From positions 2,418,001 to 2,482,000 of the forward strand of contig NZ_RKSM01000001.1 in NCBI RefSeq assembly GCF_008729015.1: a DNA stretch of 64,000 bases, given 5' to 3'. Of this stretch, positions 27,485 to 36,823 are shown one piece after another. Under the pieces are notes generated by a model. It did not search any database, had not been told where the DNA came from, and was given only the letters and a program-made list of their open reading frames with translations. The position numbers were made by a program, and so were the translations under genes. The first letter of the stretch is position 1. Every line of letters starts with the position of its first letter. This stretch comes from Haloarcula sp. CBA1129 (GTDB lineage Archaea; Halobacteriota; Halobacteria; Halobacteriales; Haloarculaceae).

Positions 27485-28238
27485 CAAGACCGCCGCACTC
27501 CTCTGTGTTGTCGCGCTACTCGCGACTGCCGGCACAGCGAGTGCGTTCTCTGTCTCTGCCGAAGGCGTCCCGACCGAGACGGCTGTCGACGAAGAGGTAT
27601 CGGTGACGTACACGATAGACGACCCGTTCACCGACGCGCCGAACGAATGGACGCTCGCCGGATCGACCGAATTCAACGACGTTAGCTGGACGGTTACTGT
27701 GTTGCGTGCGGGTAACCAGGTAAGTCAGGAAACCTACGGCGACCAGTCCTTCGAACAGGATCTGGAAATCGACAACAACGGTGACCAAGTTCGCGTCGAA
27801 CTCGTCGGCACGGCACCGGCGATCTCCAACTACACGTACGACCCGGCACAGAACTATCAGGTCGCCTCCCTCAGTCGAATCAGCGGGAGCAACGAGAACG
27901 AGTTCCGCAACGATACCGCCCACCATTACACCGAGGAGAGTCAGTCAGCCAGACAGGCAATCGACGACGCACAGGCTGCAATCGACGCGGCTGGTGGAAA
28001 CGAAAACGCCGAGGAGCTGGTCAGTAGCGCCATCTCCTCCTACGAAAACGGGAACTTCCAGAACGCCCAAGACCTCGCCGGGCAGGCCGAGAGTAAGGCA
28101 CAACAGGCCCAGCAGAGCGCCCAGACCCAGCGAACGCTCCTGCTGGTCGGCGGTGGACTCATCGTCCTCCTGTTGCTGGTCGGTGGCGGCTACTACGCGT
28201 ACACCCAGATGAGTGAGGACGAGTACTCCAAGCTGTAA
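27462..28238 (+). CDS. Secreted, C-terminally membrane-anchored coiled-coil protein coupled to cetZ
   Basis: The 258-residue protein has a Sec-type signal (hydrophobic 11-22, predicted cleavage after ASA at 28), a beta-rich outside domain (about 30-140, VDEEVSVTYTIDDPF), an Ala/Gln/Ser-rich coiled-coil-like stretch (about 155-220, with AIDDAQAAIDAAGG and ESKAQQAQQSAQTQ), one membrane helix (about 224-248) and a short inside tail MSEDEYSKL. It starts 23 nt before the cetZ stop in another frame, implying translational coupling. Its own stop overlaps the cofC start by one base. No named family is recognised. Confidence 0.8.
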   Translation: MNLIRCSNKTAALLCVVALLATAGTASAFSVSAEGVPTETAVDEEVSVTYTIDDPFTDAPNEWTLAGSTEFNDVSWTVTVLRAGNQVSQETYGDQSFEQDLEIDNNGDQVRVELVGTAPAISNYTYDPAQNYQVASLSRISGSNENEFRNDTAHHYTEESQSARQAIDDAQAAIDAAGGNENAEELVSSAISSYENGNFQNAQDLAGQAESKAQQAQQSAQTQRTLLLVGGGLIVLLLLVGGGYYAYTQMSEDEYSKL

Positions 28239-28861
28239 TGCGTCTCGTCGTCCCCGTCTCGGGGTCTACCCCTAAAACACGACTTGCATCCGTTCTATCT
28301 CCCGACGAGCGCCGTGATTTTACCGAAGCGATGCTCGCAGACGTCGTCGACGCGGTGACAGCGGTGGGGTACGAACCCGAGGTTATCTCAACAGCACCAC
28401 TCGACTGTGCTGTGCCAGTCACTGTCGACGACCGCGGACTTGACGCGCTCGTCAACGACTTGCTCGCGTCGACAGTGACTGACGGCGAACGAGCGCTTGC
28501 TGTCGTGATGGCCGACCTCCCGCTCGTGACTCGCGAGAGCATCGAGCGACTGCTCGGCCCCAGTGACGACGTGGTGCTGGCCCCGGGCTTGGGCGGCGGG
28601 ACGAACGCCTTCGTCTGTCGTCACCCCGATTTCAGGGTGGACTACCACGGCGCGTCGATACGCGACCACCGGCGAATCGCCAAGGATGTCGGAGCCAGCG
28701 TGACCGAAGTCGACTCCCGGCGGCTCGCGACCGATATCGACGAACCGGGCGACCTCGCGGAGGTGCTGTTACACAGCGACGGCGCGGCCGCGGACTGGCT
28801 CGCTGACGCCGGTTTCAGTCTGTCGCTCACAGACGGCCGTGTCACCGCACACCGCGAGTGA
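28238..28861 (+). CDS. cofC: 2-phospho-L-lactate guanylyltransferase
   Basis: CofC joins GTP and 2-phospho-L-lactate to give lactyl-2-diphospho-5'-guanosine for coenzyme F420. The 207-residue protein has the nucleotidyltransferase start RLVVPVSGSTPKTRLASVL, the metal-site region VVMADLPLVT and the GLGGGTNAFVCRHP loop. It overlaps the previous stop by one base and is followed after about 33 nt by cofG, so the F420 genes are co-transcribed, apparently from the cetZ promoter. Confidence 0.93.
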   Translation: MRLVVPVSGSTPKTRLASVLSPDERRDFTEAMLADVVDAVTAVGYEPEVISTAPLDCAVPVTVDDRGLDALVNDLLASTVTDGERALAVVMADLPLVTRESIERLLGPSDDVVLAPGLGGGTNAFVCRHPDFRVDYHGASIRDHRRIAKDVGASVTEVDSRRLATDIDEPGDLAEVLLHSDGAAADWLADAGFSLSLTDGRVTAHRE

Positions 28862-28875
28862 AGGTTTTTGTCTGT

Positions 28876-28889
28876 GGGGTGCACACCCC
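28876..28889. repeat. 14-nt perfect palindrome before cofG
   Basis: GGGGTG-CA-CACCCC is a perfect palindrome 6 nt upstream of the proposed cofG GTG (28895) and 15 nt after the cofC stop. It could form a hairpin hiding the start or bind a dimeric regulator. Confidence 0.5.
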
Positions 28890-28894
28890 GGGAC

Positions 28895-30001
28895 GTGATA
28901 CCCGGCACGGACGCGCATGACATCGCTATCGAGATTCCGGACGCCGATATCGAGCGGGTGCTATCGGTGATGCCCGAAGACGTCGAGGCCGCGTCGGCGC
29001 TGTCCTATTGCCGGAACGTGTTCCTGCCGCTGACGACCGCCTGCCGGTACACTTGCACGTACTGCACGTACTACGACCCGCCGGGGCAGGCGGAGCTGAT
29101 GGACCGCGAGGAGATACGGGAGACCTGCCGCCGCGGGGCCGACGCCGGCTGTACCGAGGCACTGTTTACCTTCGGCGACGATCCGGATGACCGGTACACC
29201 GCTGTCCACGACCAGCTCGCCCAGTGGGGCCACGACTCCATCCACGAATACCTCCGGGAGGCCTGTGAAATCGCGCTAGAGGAGGGGTTGCTGCCACACG
29301 CCAACCCCGGCGACCAGACGCGCGAACAGATGGCCCACGTCGCCGACCTGAACGCCTCGATGGGCGTCATGCTGGAGACGACCACGGAGGTCCAAGCCCA
29401 CGGTGGCCCACGGGCGAAAAGCCCCGGCCAGCGTCTCAACACGCTCCGTGTGGCCGGCGAGCTCGGTGTTCCGTTCACGACGGGCATCCTCGTCGGCATC
29501 GGTGAGGACTGGTACCACCGGGCCGAGAGCCTGCTTGCTATCCGTGAGATGCACGAGCGATACGGACACATTCAGGAGGTCATCGTCCAGCCAGTTGTCG
29601 AGAACGAGCGCTGGCAGGGAGGCTCCCCCGACTTGGCGACGATGCGCCGGGTGACGGCAATGGCGCGCTCGGCGCTTCCCGAGGAAGTGTCAGTACAGGT
29701 CCCCCCGAACCTCGCGCCCGCCCGTGACCTGACAGACTGCGGCATCGACGATTTGGGCGGCGTCTCACCGGTCACGGTTGACCACATCAACCCCGAGTAC
29801 GAGTGGCCCGCGCTGCAGGAACTGACAGCCGTCGCCGAGGCTGCCGAGGTTCCCCTGACGGAGCGGTTGCCGGTCTACGACCGTTTCATTGACGACGGTT
29901 GGCTCTCGGAGCCCATCGAGGCAGCTATCGGGGCCGAGGACGACGCCGGCGAGCGGTTCCGGTCGATACTGGACCGGGGCGTGAATCCAGTTGCGCTGTG
30001 A
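28895..30001 (+). CDS. cofG: FO synthase subunit 1, radical SAM (CofG)
   Basis: CofG works with CofH to build the deazaflavin FO from tyrosine and the flavin precursor 5-amino-6-(ribitylamino)uracil. The radical SAM motif CxxxCxxC is C50-C54-C57 (CRYTCTYC), followed by FTFGDDPDDRY and a TIM barrel. GTG 28895 (MIPGTDAHDIAI) fits the usual short N-terminus of 368 residues; an in-frame TTG at 28868 would add nine residues across the palindrome and is less likely. Confidence 0.92.
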   Translation: MIPGTDAHDIAIEIPDADIERVLSVMPEDVEAASALSYCRNVFLPLTTACRYTCTYCTYYDPPGQAELMDREEIRETCRRGADAGCTEALFTFGDDPDDRYTAVHDQLAQWGHDSIHEYLREACEIALEEGLLPHANPGDQTREQMAHVADLNASMGVMLETTTEVQAHGGPRAKSPGQRLNTLRVAGELGVPFTTGILVGIGEDWYHRAESLLAIREMHERYGHIQEVIVQPVVENERWQGGSPDLATMRRVTAMARSALPEEVSVQVPPNLAPARDLTDCGIDDLGGVSPVTVDHINPEYEWPALQELTAVAEAAEVPLTERLPVYDRFIDDGWLSEPIEAAIGAEDDAGERFRSILDRGVNPVAL

Positions 30002-30203
30002 CACCCGAGCGAAGTCTCTGTCCATACACAGCCATCAGGGCCAGAGCGGATACTGGACACCAATCACCTAGTCACCTAGGCTGTAGCTACACATATGCTG
30101 GCGCACCAATACATATCATGCTTGGGCGTGCCTCTGACAGCAGTTCTAGGCAGAATACTCTACCACGTCGGCCACGGCCAGTGCCCAGCCGTGGTCCACT
30201 AAT
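30002..30203. other. Convergent intergenic region cofG/cofH
   Basis: No gene is seen. It contains a 7-bp hairpin (CCACGGC 30172-30178, GCCGTGG 30188-30194) near the end of cofH and is AT-richer around 30090-30120. No clear T-tract terminator is present. Confidence 0.4.
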
Positions 30204-31556
30204 TCATCTGAGTAATGGCGTTCCGTCAGCCTGCGGCCCGAGTTGCGGACCGAGCACGTCGGCGTCGGGGTCGATAATGCGGCGCTGTTCGTAGTCCGTC
30301 GACCGCTCGACCGGCGTCCGACCGATAGCGGAGATCATGTCGGCGTACTCCTGAAACGACCGGAACTCGCCGTAGTCGCCGCCAGCGCGTTTGGTGATTT
30401 CCTCTGAGAGGATGGTCCCCATGAAGTCGTCCGCACCGCAGGTGAGCATTTTCAGTCCCTGTGTGTCGCCGTATTTGACCCACGAGGCCTGAATATGGTC
30501 GATGTTGTCGAGGAAGAGCCGGGAGACGGCAATCAGCAGTTCGTCCTCGTCGACCGTCGCACCGCCATCGACCATCCCACGCTCGTACAGCGGCGTCTCC
30601 TCGTGAACGAACGAGAGCGGGACGAACTCCGTAATCGCGCCGGTTCGGTCCTGCAGGTCCCGGATACGCTTCAGGTGCAGCGCGCGGTGGCGTTCGTTCT
30701 CGACGTGGCCGTACATCATCGTCGAGGTCATATCGAGACCGACCGTCGCAGCCGCCTCCATCGCTTCGAGCCACTCATCAGTCCCGATCTTGCCCGGACA
30801 GATGACATCCCGAACCTCGTCGACAAGGATTTCGGCCGCCGTGCCGGGGACGCTGTCGAGGCCGGCGTCTTTCAGTCGACTGAAGACCTCCTCGTAGGAC
30901 CAGTCGGTGCCGCGACGGGCATGATAGGCCTCCTCCGGCGTCATCGAGTGGAGGTGGACGCCGCCGACGTTCATCGCCCGAATCTGCTCACAGTAGGTGG
31001 CCGGGTCTTTCTCGTACTCCTCGGGCGAGCGGTAGTTCAGGTCGCCGCGGTCGCTCGTCTCCAGTATCTCCCTGTGTTCATCGTCCAGCGCAAGCGCGGG
31101 ATGGAGCCCCGACACCGAACAGACCTCGTAGATACCGCGGTCGAGTGCGTCCCGCACGATTTCTCGGGACTCACTCGGCGTCTTCGTGAAGCCGCCGTGG
31201 TCCTCCTGATAGTCGCTCCGGAACTGCTCGGAGCGGTCCTTGAAGTTACAGAACAGACAGCCAGTGTTGCAGGCCGTCGTGACGTTGTTGTTGAGGTTCG
31301 CGACGAAGGTGACTTCGTCGCCGACGACCTCGGCTCGGCGTCGGTCGGCCGCTTCGAGCACCTGCTCTTTCCGGCAGTGGTCGATGCCGTCCCGGTCGGT
31401 GCCCGTCGTGAAGAGTTCGACTGCGTCGTCGACCGTCAGTCGCGTCCCGTTTCTCGCCTTGGCGAGCGCGTTCTCGAACGACTGGTCAGTCGTCGGACGG
31501 TGCTCGAACTCGACGGAGCCGTCCGGAGTACCGACGGTCTCTGGGACGTCCGGCAT
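30204..31556 (-). CDS. cofH: FO synthase subunit 2, radical SAM (CofH)
   Basis: The 450-residue protein carries the radical SAM cluster site C96-C100-C103 (CNTGCLFC) and the CofH/MqnC-type C-terminal region (SWVKYGDTQGLKMLTCGADDFMGT). It makes the aminotyrosine-side radical adduct that CofG completes into FO. It is encoded on the opposite strand, tail to tail with cofG, so the two FO subunits are not in one operon here. Length is about 60 residues above the family minimum because of an N-terminal extension. Confidence 0.92.
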   Translation of the reverse strand: MPDVPETVGTPDGSVEFEHRPTTDQSFENALAKARNGTRLTVDDAVELFTTGTDRDGIDHCRKEQVLEAADRRRAEVVGDEVTFVANLNNNVTTACNTGCLFCNFKDRSEQFRSDYQEDHGGFTKTPSESREIVRDALDRGIYEVCSVSGLHPALALDDEHREILETSDRGDLNYRSPEEYEKDPATYCEQIRAMNVGGVHLHSMTPEEAYHARRGTDWSYEEVFSRLKDAGLDSVPGTAAEILVDEVRDVICPGKIGTDEWLEAMEAAATVGLDMTSTMMYGHVENERHRALHLKRIRDLQDRTGAITEFVPLSFVHEETPLYERGMVDGGATVDEDELLIAVSRLFLDNIDHIQASWVKYGDTQGLKMLTCGADDFMGTILSEEITKRAGGDYGEFRSFQEYADMISAIGRTPVERSTDYEQRRIIDPDADVLGPQLGPQADGTPLLR

Positions 31557-31656
31557 TGCTGGACAGGAGGGAAAGAACGGTCAAAAACGTATGGGTACGC
31601 ACATGGTCCACAAGGTCGACAGGTCCCCGTGTTCCGGGGCGCAAGCGAGCGCTGGG

Positions 31657-32673
31657 TCAGGTCGGCAACACGCCACCGATCCAGCCCGCAGTCTCGACGA
31701 TAATCCAGACGACGAAAACCGCGTAGGCGACGAGTAGCGCATACGATTCTGGCTCGGTTAATACGAGGTCAGTCCGGAGAACAGTAAACAGGAGTATCGT
31801 CGCCCCGGTCAGGACGCCAAACATCGGCACAGCCATCGCGAAGTCGACGGTCCACGCGCCGGCGATAAGAACGCCAAGCGGGATGGCGACGAGCAGGTCG
31901 AAGGTGTTCGAACCGAGGACGTTCGCAAGCGACGTGACCCCGCGGTCGTCGCGGGCCGCCCTGACGCTGACGAGCGTGTCAGGGAGACTCGTCGCCGCCG
32001 CGAGAATCGTCGCGCCGAGCAAAAACTCTTGAACACCGGCGGCCCGGCCGATGACCTTGACGGCGTGGACCAGATTCTCTACTGCGATAAGAATGACAGC
32101 CAGACCCAGCAGGAGGAAGAGCCACTGTCGCCCGACCGAGATTCCGGCGGTCCAGTCTTCCCCCGGGTCGTGGTCGGCCGTGTCCTGATACTGGATGAAG
32201 ACGTACAGCCCGTATAGCGCGAGCGGAATCGCCGCCAGCGGCCGGGTGATGACGCCCGTGAGCGTCGCCTCGCCGGGGTAGTAGATGACCGCAAGCGCCA
32301 TCGTGATGAGCAGGACTGAGACGGCGAGCATATAGAACTGCGCCTCCTTGTAGACGAGCGTCCGACTCGATTCGAGTTCGTCGTCCGTGGCGATGCCCGC
32401 GACTGCGGGGATGATGAGGATATTGAAGATCGCCGAACCGACGATTGCGCCGACGCCAAGCGGCATCGACCCGCCGAGCGCCGCGACGACGACAGTTGCG
32501 ACCTCCGGGAAGCTTGACCCGACAGCGACGATGATCGCCCCCTGAACGACGTCGGGCAGGCCATAGTACGTCGCAAGCCGCTCGCTCGAAGACTCAAGCC
32601 AGTCGCTCCCTTTCCAGATCGCTGCCGTCGCGATGACGATGATCGCAACTTCGACCAACAGACTGGAAACCAT
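31657..32673 (-). CDS. Ca2+/Na+ exchanger, CaCA family
   Basis: The 338-residue membrane protein has about ten hydrophobic segments and the two inverted alpha repeats of the family: GSSFPEVATVVVAALGG...VGSAIFNILIIP in the first half and ATSLPDTLVSVRAA...VLGSNTFDLLVAIP in the second. The acidic residues in SFPE and SLPD are the cation ligands. The first half has E and the second D, as in YrbG-like archaeal exchangers. ATG 32673 opens the first membrane helix. It diverges from purC. Confidence 0.9.
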   Translation of the reverse strand: MVSSLLVEVAIIVIATAAIWKGSDWLESSSERLATYYGLPDVVQGAIIVAVGSSFPEVATVVVAALGGSMPLGVGAIVGSAIFNILIIPAVAGIATDDELESSRTLVYKEAQFYMLAVSVLLITMALAVIYYPGEATLTGVITRPLAAIPLALYGLYVFIQYQDTADHDPGEDWTAGISVGRQWLFLLLGLAVILIAVENLVHAVKVIGRAAGVQEFLLGATILAAATSLPDTLVSVRAARDDRGVTSLANVLGSNTFDLLVAIPLGVLIAGAWTVDFAMAVPMFGVLTGATILLFTVLRTDLVLTEPESYALLVAYAVFVVWIIVETAGWIGGVLPT

Positions 32674-32762
32674 CAGACGGTCAGTCGACAGCCCGACAGA
32701 AAACGTTGCCTTCCGAGCGCGAGTGAGAAACGTCTTTGTCCCCGACGCGAAAGGCGGGCACA

Positions 32763-33797
32763 ATGACGAGCGTCAAGGAATTCCGCGTGGACGAACCGGC
32801 GACAGCCGAGGAACTCGGCCGCGGCGCGTTCGTGTTCACGGACGACTACTCCGTGTTCGACTGGGGCAAGATGCCCGATCAAATCCCCGACAAGGGCGCG
32901 TCGCTGTGTACGATGGGCGCGTACAACTTCCAGTTGCTGGAGGAAAACCACGTCCCGACACACTACGAGGGTGTCAGGCTCCCAGACAGCGACGAGGTGG
33001 TAGACCTCGGTGAGGCGCTGTCGGCCGACGCCGCCCCCGAGGAGATGGTCATCGAACTCACGCAGGTCCCGGACCTGCCCTTCGAGAGCGGGCGCTACGA
33101 TTACGACGCCTACCACGCCGATGCGGGTGAGAACTACCTCATTCCACTCGAAATCGTCTTCCGGAACCGCGTCGGCGTCGGGTCGTCGCTGCGGTCCCGA
33201 ACTGACCCCGCCGACCACGGACTCGACTACGACACTTGGCCCGAGGAGGTCGTCGATCTCGACGAGCCAATCGTCGAGTTCTCGACGAAATACGAGGAGC
33301 AGGACCGGTATCTCGACCGGGAGGCAGCCGACCGCATCGCCGGGACGGCTGACATCGGTCGGCTGGAGGAACTGGCTCGCGCAGTGAATCACATTGTCAC
33401 CGAACAGGCCGCGGAGGCCGACCTCGTCCACGAGGACGGGAAAATCGAGTGTCTGTACTACGACGGTGAGATTCGCGTTGCCGACGTGGTCGGTACGTTC
33501 GACGAGAACCGCTTCTCCTACGAGGGGCAGCAGGTCAGCAAAGAGGTCATCCGCCAGTACCACAAGCGTACTCAGCCCGAATGGGTCGAGGCCGTGAGCG
33601 AGGCCAAACAGCGGGCCGACGAGGAAGGCGTCGCCGACTGGAAATCCCTCTGTGTGGAGTCCCCCACGCCGCTCGATGACGACGTAATTCAGATCGCGCG
33701 GGATCTCTACTGTGCCGGCACGAACGCATACGTCGGCGGCGACGTGTTCGACGCGCCGTCATTCGCCGAGGCCGTCAGCGCCGCCAGCGAACTCTGA
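32763..33797 (+). CDS. purC: SAICAR synthetase
   Basis: PurC joins aspartate to CAIR in purine synthesis, using ATP. The 344-residue protein has the ATP-grasp-like start ([23 protein letters not shown]) and the [28 protein letters not shown] region. Homologues are near 240 residues; the extra length is an acidic insertion and a longer C-terminal part, typical of haloarchaeal copies. ATG 32763 is preferred over one 27 nt upstream because it begins at the conserved region. Convergent with purU. Confidence 0.92.
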   Translation: MTSVKEFRVDEPATAEELGRGAFVFTDDYSVFDWGKMPDQIPDKGASLCTMGAYNFQLLEENHVPTHYEGVRLPDSDEVVDLGEALSADAAPEEMVIELTQVPDLPFESGRYDYDAYHADAGENYLIPLEIVFRNRVGVGSSLRSRTDPADHGLDYDTWPEEVVDLDEPIVEFSTKYEEQDRYLDREAADRIAGTADIGRLEELARAVNHIVTEQAAEADLVHEDGKIECLYYDGEIRVADVVGTFDENRFSYEGQQVSKEVIRQYHKRTQPEWVEAVSEAKQRADEEGVADWKSLCVESPTPLDDDVIQIARDLYCAGTNAYVGGDVFDAPSFAEAVSAASEL

Positions 33798-33820
33798 GAG
33801 CAGTAAAAGACAGCGATTTT

Positions 33821-34804
33821 TCAGTCGTCAGCTTCTATCTCACCGTCGTCTTCGGCGACGAACTCGCCGAGGCCGTCGATAGGACGGTCAGGGTTCAGCT
33901 GGTCGAGTTTCTCCGGCGCGCCGAGCTGGGCCGAGCTTTCCTCGGGGTCCCGCAGTTTCGTCCGGCCGCGGTGGACGTTCACTTCGTCGTTGAGATGGAG
34001 CTTGATGGCCTCTATGAGCGCTTCGGCTTCCAGCGGCTGGCCGATCTGCTGGAGCTCTTCTTCGGTGGCGTCGTCCGGGACGTTGAACGCCCGCTGGGTG
34101 ATAATCGGCCCTTGGTCCAGATCTGTCGTCACGTAGTGGGCGGTGACCCCGGCAATACGGACGCCCTCCTCGATGGCCTGCATGTACGCCGACGCGCCGG
34201 GGAAGGCGGGCAGCAGGCTCGGGTGGACGTTGATGATGCGGCTCTCGTAGCGGAAGACGACATCCGGCGAGAGGATGCGCATGTAGCGCGCCAGCGCGAT
34301 GAGGTCGGCGTCGTACTGTGCGAGCAGGTCGAGCAGTTGGTCCTCGTCCGGCGTCCCTTTCTCGTCGCCGATGTCGTGGAACGGGACGTCGTATTTCGCC
34401 GCCAGCGGTTCGAGGTCGTCGTGGTTCCCGATGACCACCTCGATGTCGGCCCCGAGGTCACCGTTGGCCCACGCTTCGAACAGGGCCTCCAGACAGTGTG
34501 ACTCCTTCGTGACGAGGACGGCAATGGTCTGTGTCTCACGGTCAGACGGGAACCGAACCTGTACGTCGACGCCGAGGTCATCGCCGAGTTCGGTGAGGTC
34601 CTCGCGGAGTTTCTCCTCCGTCGTCACCATCTCGGAGGTGTCGACGCGCATGGTCATCCGGAAGACCCCCTCCCGGACGGCCTGATCGAGGTCCTCGATG
34701 TTGATGCTGCGCTCGAACAGGAGCGAGGTCACTTCGGCGATGAGGCCCGTATCGTCCTCACCGACGACCGTAATTTCAGTCAGACCGCGCGTCACGATAC
34801 CCAC
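33821..34804 (-). CDS. purU: Formyltetrahydrofolate deformylase
   Basis: The 327-residue protein has an N-terminal ACT domain (about 8-85, EITVVGEDDTGLIAEVTSLL) and a formyltransferase-type domain (about 95-275) with INVHPSLLPAFPGA and TTDLDQGPIITQ, the catalytic Asn/His/Asp region. It hydrolyses 10-formyl-THF to THF and formate. An acidic tail of about 50 residues follows. It starts with GTG at 34804. Its place among purine genes suggests formate supply for purine synthesis. Confidence 0.92.
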   Translation of the reverse strand: MGIVTRGLTEITVVGEDDTGLIAEVTSLLFERSINIEDLDQAVREGVFRMTMRVDTSEMVTTEEKLREDLTELGDDLGVDVQVRFPSDRETQTIAVLVTKESHCLEALFEAWANGDLGADIEVVIGNHDDLEPLAAKYDVPFHDIGDEKGTPDEDQLLDLLAQYDADLIALARYMRILSPDVVFRYESRIINVHPSLLPAFPGASAYMQAIEEGVRIAGVTAHYVTTDLDQGPIITQRAFNVPDDATEEELQQIGQPLEAEALIEAIKLHLNDEVNVHRGRTKLRDPEESSAQLGAPEKLDQLNPDRPIDGLGEFVAEDDGEIEADD

Positions 34805-34924
34805 CTCCGGACAGCGTCGTGATTCATTTGACCCAGAGTCGGCAGTCCCACGTCAAAAGCCTTCGTTTTCCACCTAGCATGGACACCAACGCTTTGTGTA
34901 TCCGTCCACGTATATACGGCCGTG

Positions 34925-35800
34925 ATGAGTGATTCGCCGACCGTTCTCTGTGCCCAGTCGGACACTGGCGAGCGTGGGGAGACGGTCGACGCGCTTGCCG
35001 ACGCCGGACTCGCGGTCAAAGAGGTCGGGTCCGTCGATACGCTAGATGCGGCGCTTGACCGGTCGGTTGACTGCGTTGTGACGGCGTTTGACTTCGAGGA
35101 CGGAGACGGGTTCGACGTAGTAGATGCGGTCCGTGAGGTGAATCCGGACTGTGTGGTTATCCTCTATACTGAACATGCACCCTCGGACCTTCCGCGCGGC
35201 GGCCCCGAACAGGTCGTCGAGTACGTACCGCGAACGGTTCCGGAGTCACAGGAGCGGGTCGCTGATGTCGCCGCCATGGCTGCCGCCGAGGTAACGCAGG
35301 CGGCCTATCCCGTTCCGGAGACCGAGACGGAGCGGCTAGCCGCTGTCCAGCGATACGACGTCGACCGATTGGCAGCAATCGACACGTTCGACCGACTGAC
35401 GGCGCTCATGACCAGCCACTTCGACATCGACGTGGCCTTTGTCGGCCTCATGGACGAACACGAGGAGCGATTTCTGGCGTGTGAGGGGGCCAACTGGCGG
35501 ACACTCTCTCGCGAGGACACCATCTGTACCCACACGATTCTCTCAGACGAGACGATGGTCGTCGAGGACACTCACGAGGACCCCCGTTTCGCTAACGTCG
35601 ACGCGCTGAAGCGACTCGATATCAGGTCCTACGCAGGCGTCAGACTCACCGACGAAGCGGGGAACGCAATCGGTGCGGTCTGTTGTACCGACGGCGAGCC
35701 ACGGCGCTACACACAGGCGGAACTAGACGACCTCCGGCGATTCGCTGACGAGGTCGAGGAACAACTGCTGTTGCGGCGACGGCTTCAGGGGGATCCCTGA
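34925..35800 (+). CDS. Pseudo-receiver plus GAF domain protein
   Basis: The 291-residue protein has a CheY-like N-terminal fold (about 1-95) in which the acidic pair is lost (LCAQSD) and the phosphoacceptor position is Ala (VVTAFDFEDGDGFDVV), so phosphorylation is unlikely. A GAF domain follows (about 135-280), with FLACEGANWRTLSREDTICTHTI and SYAGVRLTDEAGNAIGAVCC. It shares one base with the next gene's ATG (TGATG), giving a coupled pair. It may sense a ligand or redox state. ATG 34925 is preferred over GTG 34922. Confidence 0.82.
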   Translation: MSDSPTVLCAQSDTGERGETVDALADAGLAVKEVGSVDTLDAALDRSVDCVVTAFDFEDGDGFDVVDAVREVNPDCVVILYTEHAPSDLPRGGPEQVVEYVPRTVPESQERVADVAAMAAAEVTQAAYPVPETETERLAAVQRYDVDRLAAIDTFDRLTALMTSHFDIDVAFVGLMDEHEERFLACEGANWRTLSREDTICTHTILSDETMVVEDTHEDPRFANVDALKRLDIRSYAGVRLTDEAGNAIGAVCCTDGEPRRYTQAELDDLRRFADEVEEQLLLRRRLQGDP

Positions 35801-36465
35801 TGTCGCAGCGACGGGACGGACGATACACGTTCGACGGACTGCCGCTGAATCCGGTCGATCCGGGAACGAGTCTGCTCGTGACCGGGCCGGTTCTGAGCGG
35901 CGCGCGGGAGATGGGACTGCGACTGCTCTGTAGCGCTGATGCCGACGGCGGGACCGTCCTCGTCTCGACGGACAGCGATGCGGCAACGATGCTAGAGGAC
36001 TTCGAGCGGCACGGCGGCGTGCTCGACCGCGAGCGGGTCCGCGTCATCGACTGCGCACAGGAGAGCGGCGACCTGCCGGACGACAGCGTCTCTGGGGTCA
36101 GCACGCCGGCGGACCTGACCGGCATCGGTATCGAGTACTCCGGCCACTACGAATCGACGTACGCCAGCGGCTACACACGGGTTCGGACGGGCATCATCAC
36201 GCTGACGCCGCTACTCGTCTACAGCGACGACGTCAGGGCGGTGTACCGGTTCCTCAACACCATCACCGGCCGGGTCGGAACCGCCGACGGCCTCGGTATC
36301 TGCGTGCTTGACCCGAACGCTCACGAGGAGCAGGTCGTCGAAAGCGTGGCACAGTTCTTCGATGGGCGGGTCGACGTTCGCGCCGACGCGGGCGACCTTG
36401 ACCTCCGTGTGGACGGTCTCCGCGACCAGCCGACCGAGTGGACGCCAGTCAGCGCCGGGACCTGA
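35800..36465 (+). CDS. RecA-like (DUF7504-type) protein with degenerate P-loop
   Basis: A 221-residue protein with the core of a RecA/KaiC-like ATPase, but the P-loop region reads VTGPVLSGAREM instead of GxxxxGK(S/T), so the Lys is missing. Strands such as TVLVSTDSDAATMLEDF and RVRVIDCAQE and the late ICVLDPNAH keep the fold. Such haloarchaeal proteins often sit beside signal-transduction genes. It is coupled to the pseudo-receiver/GAF gene by a TGATG overlap. Function unknown. Confidence 0.75.
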   Translation: MSQRRDGRYTFDGLPLNPVDPGTSLLVTGPVLSGAREMGLRLLCSADADGGTVLVSTDSDAATMLEDFERHGGVLDRERVRVIDCAQESGDLPDDSVSGVSTPADLTGIGIEYSGHYESTYASGYTRVRTGIITLTPLLVYSDDVRAVYRFLNTITGRVGTADGLGICVLDPNAHEEQVVESVAQFFDGRVDVRADAGDLDLRVDGLRDQPTEWTPVSAGT

Positions 36466-36516
36466 CCTGCCGGGAGAACACAAGCGTTTTCTCCGCTGCC
36501 CGCACGCTTGCCAGTA

Positions 36517-36771
36517 ATGACTGCCTTTACCGCGACCGTCACCGTCCGACTCAAACGGGGCGTTCTCGACCCCGAGGCCGAGACGACACAGCGCTCTCTG
36601 GAACGCCTCGGTTTCGACCTGAATGACCTCCGCTCGGCAGACGTGTTCGAACTCGACCTCGACGCCGACAGCGCCGAGGACGCGGCCGAACGCGCCGAGG
36701 AGATGGCCGAACGGCTCTTGGCGAACCCCACGATTCACGACTACGACATCGAGGTGACCGAAGCAGAATGA
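36517..36771 (+). CDS. purS: FGAM synthase subunit PurS
   Basis: The 84-residue PurS (VTVRLKRGVLDPEAETTQRSL) forms the small bridging subunit of the PurL-PurQ-PurS complex, which makes formylglycinamidine ribonucleotide. It starts at ATG 36517, 51 nt after the previous gene, and is followed after 52 nt by purQ. The large catalytic subunit PurL is not in the window. Confidence 0.93.
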   Translation: MTAFTATVTVRLKRGVLDPEAETTQRSLERLGFDLNDLRSADVFELDLDADSAEDAAERAEEMAERLLANPTIHDYDIEVTEAE

Positions 36772-36823
36772 CCATCGTCTCAAAACTGACGTCGATGGTC
36801 TGTTCCCACACGGGGTGGTCAGT

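Noticed and set aside
30172-30194. Hairpin CCACGGC/GCCGTGG as cofH terminator
   Set aside because: The stem is only 7 bp and no T-tract follows in the cofH direction, so a terminator cannot be supported.
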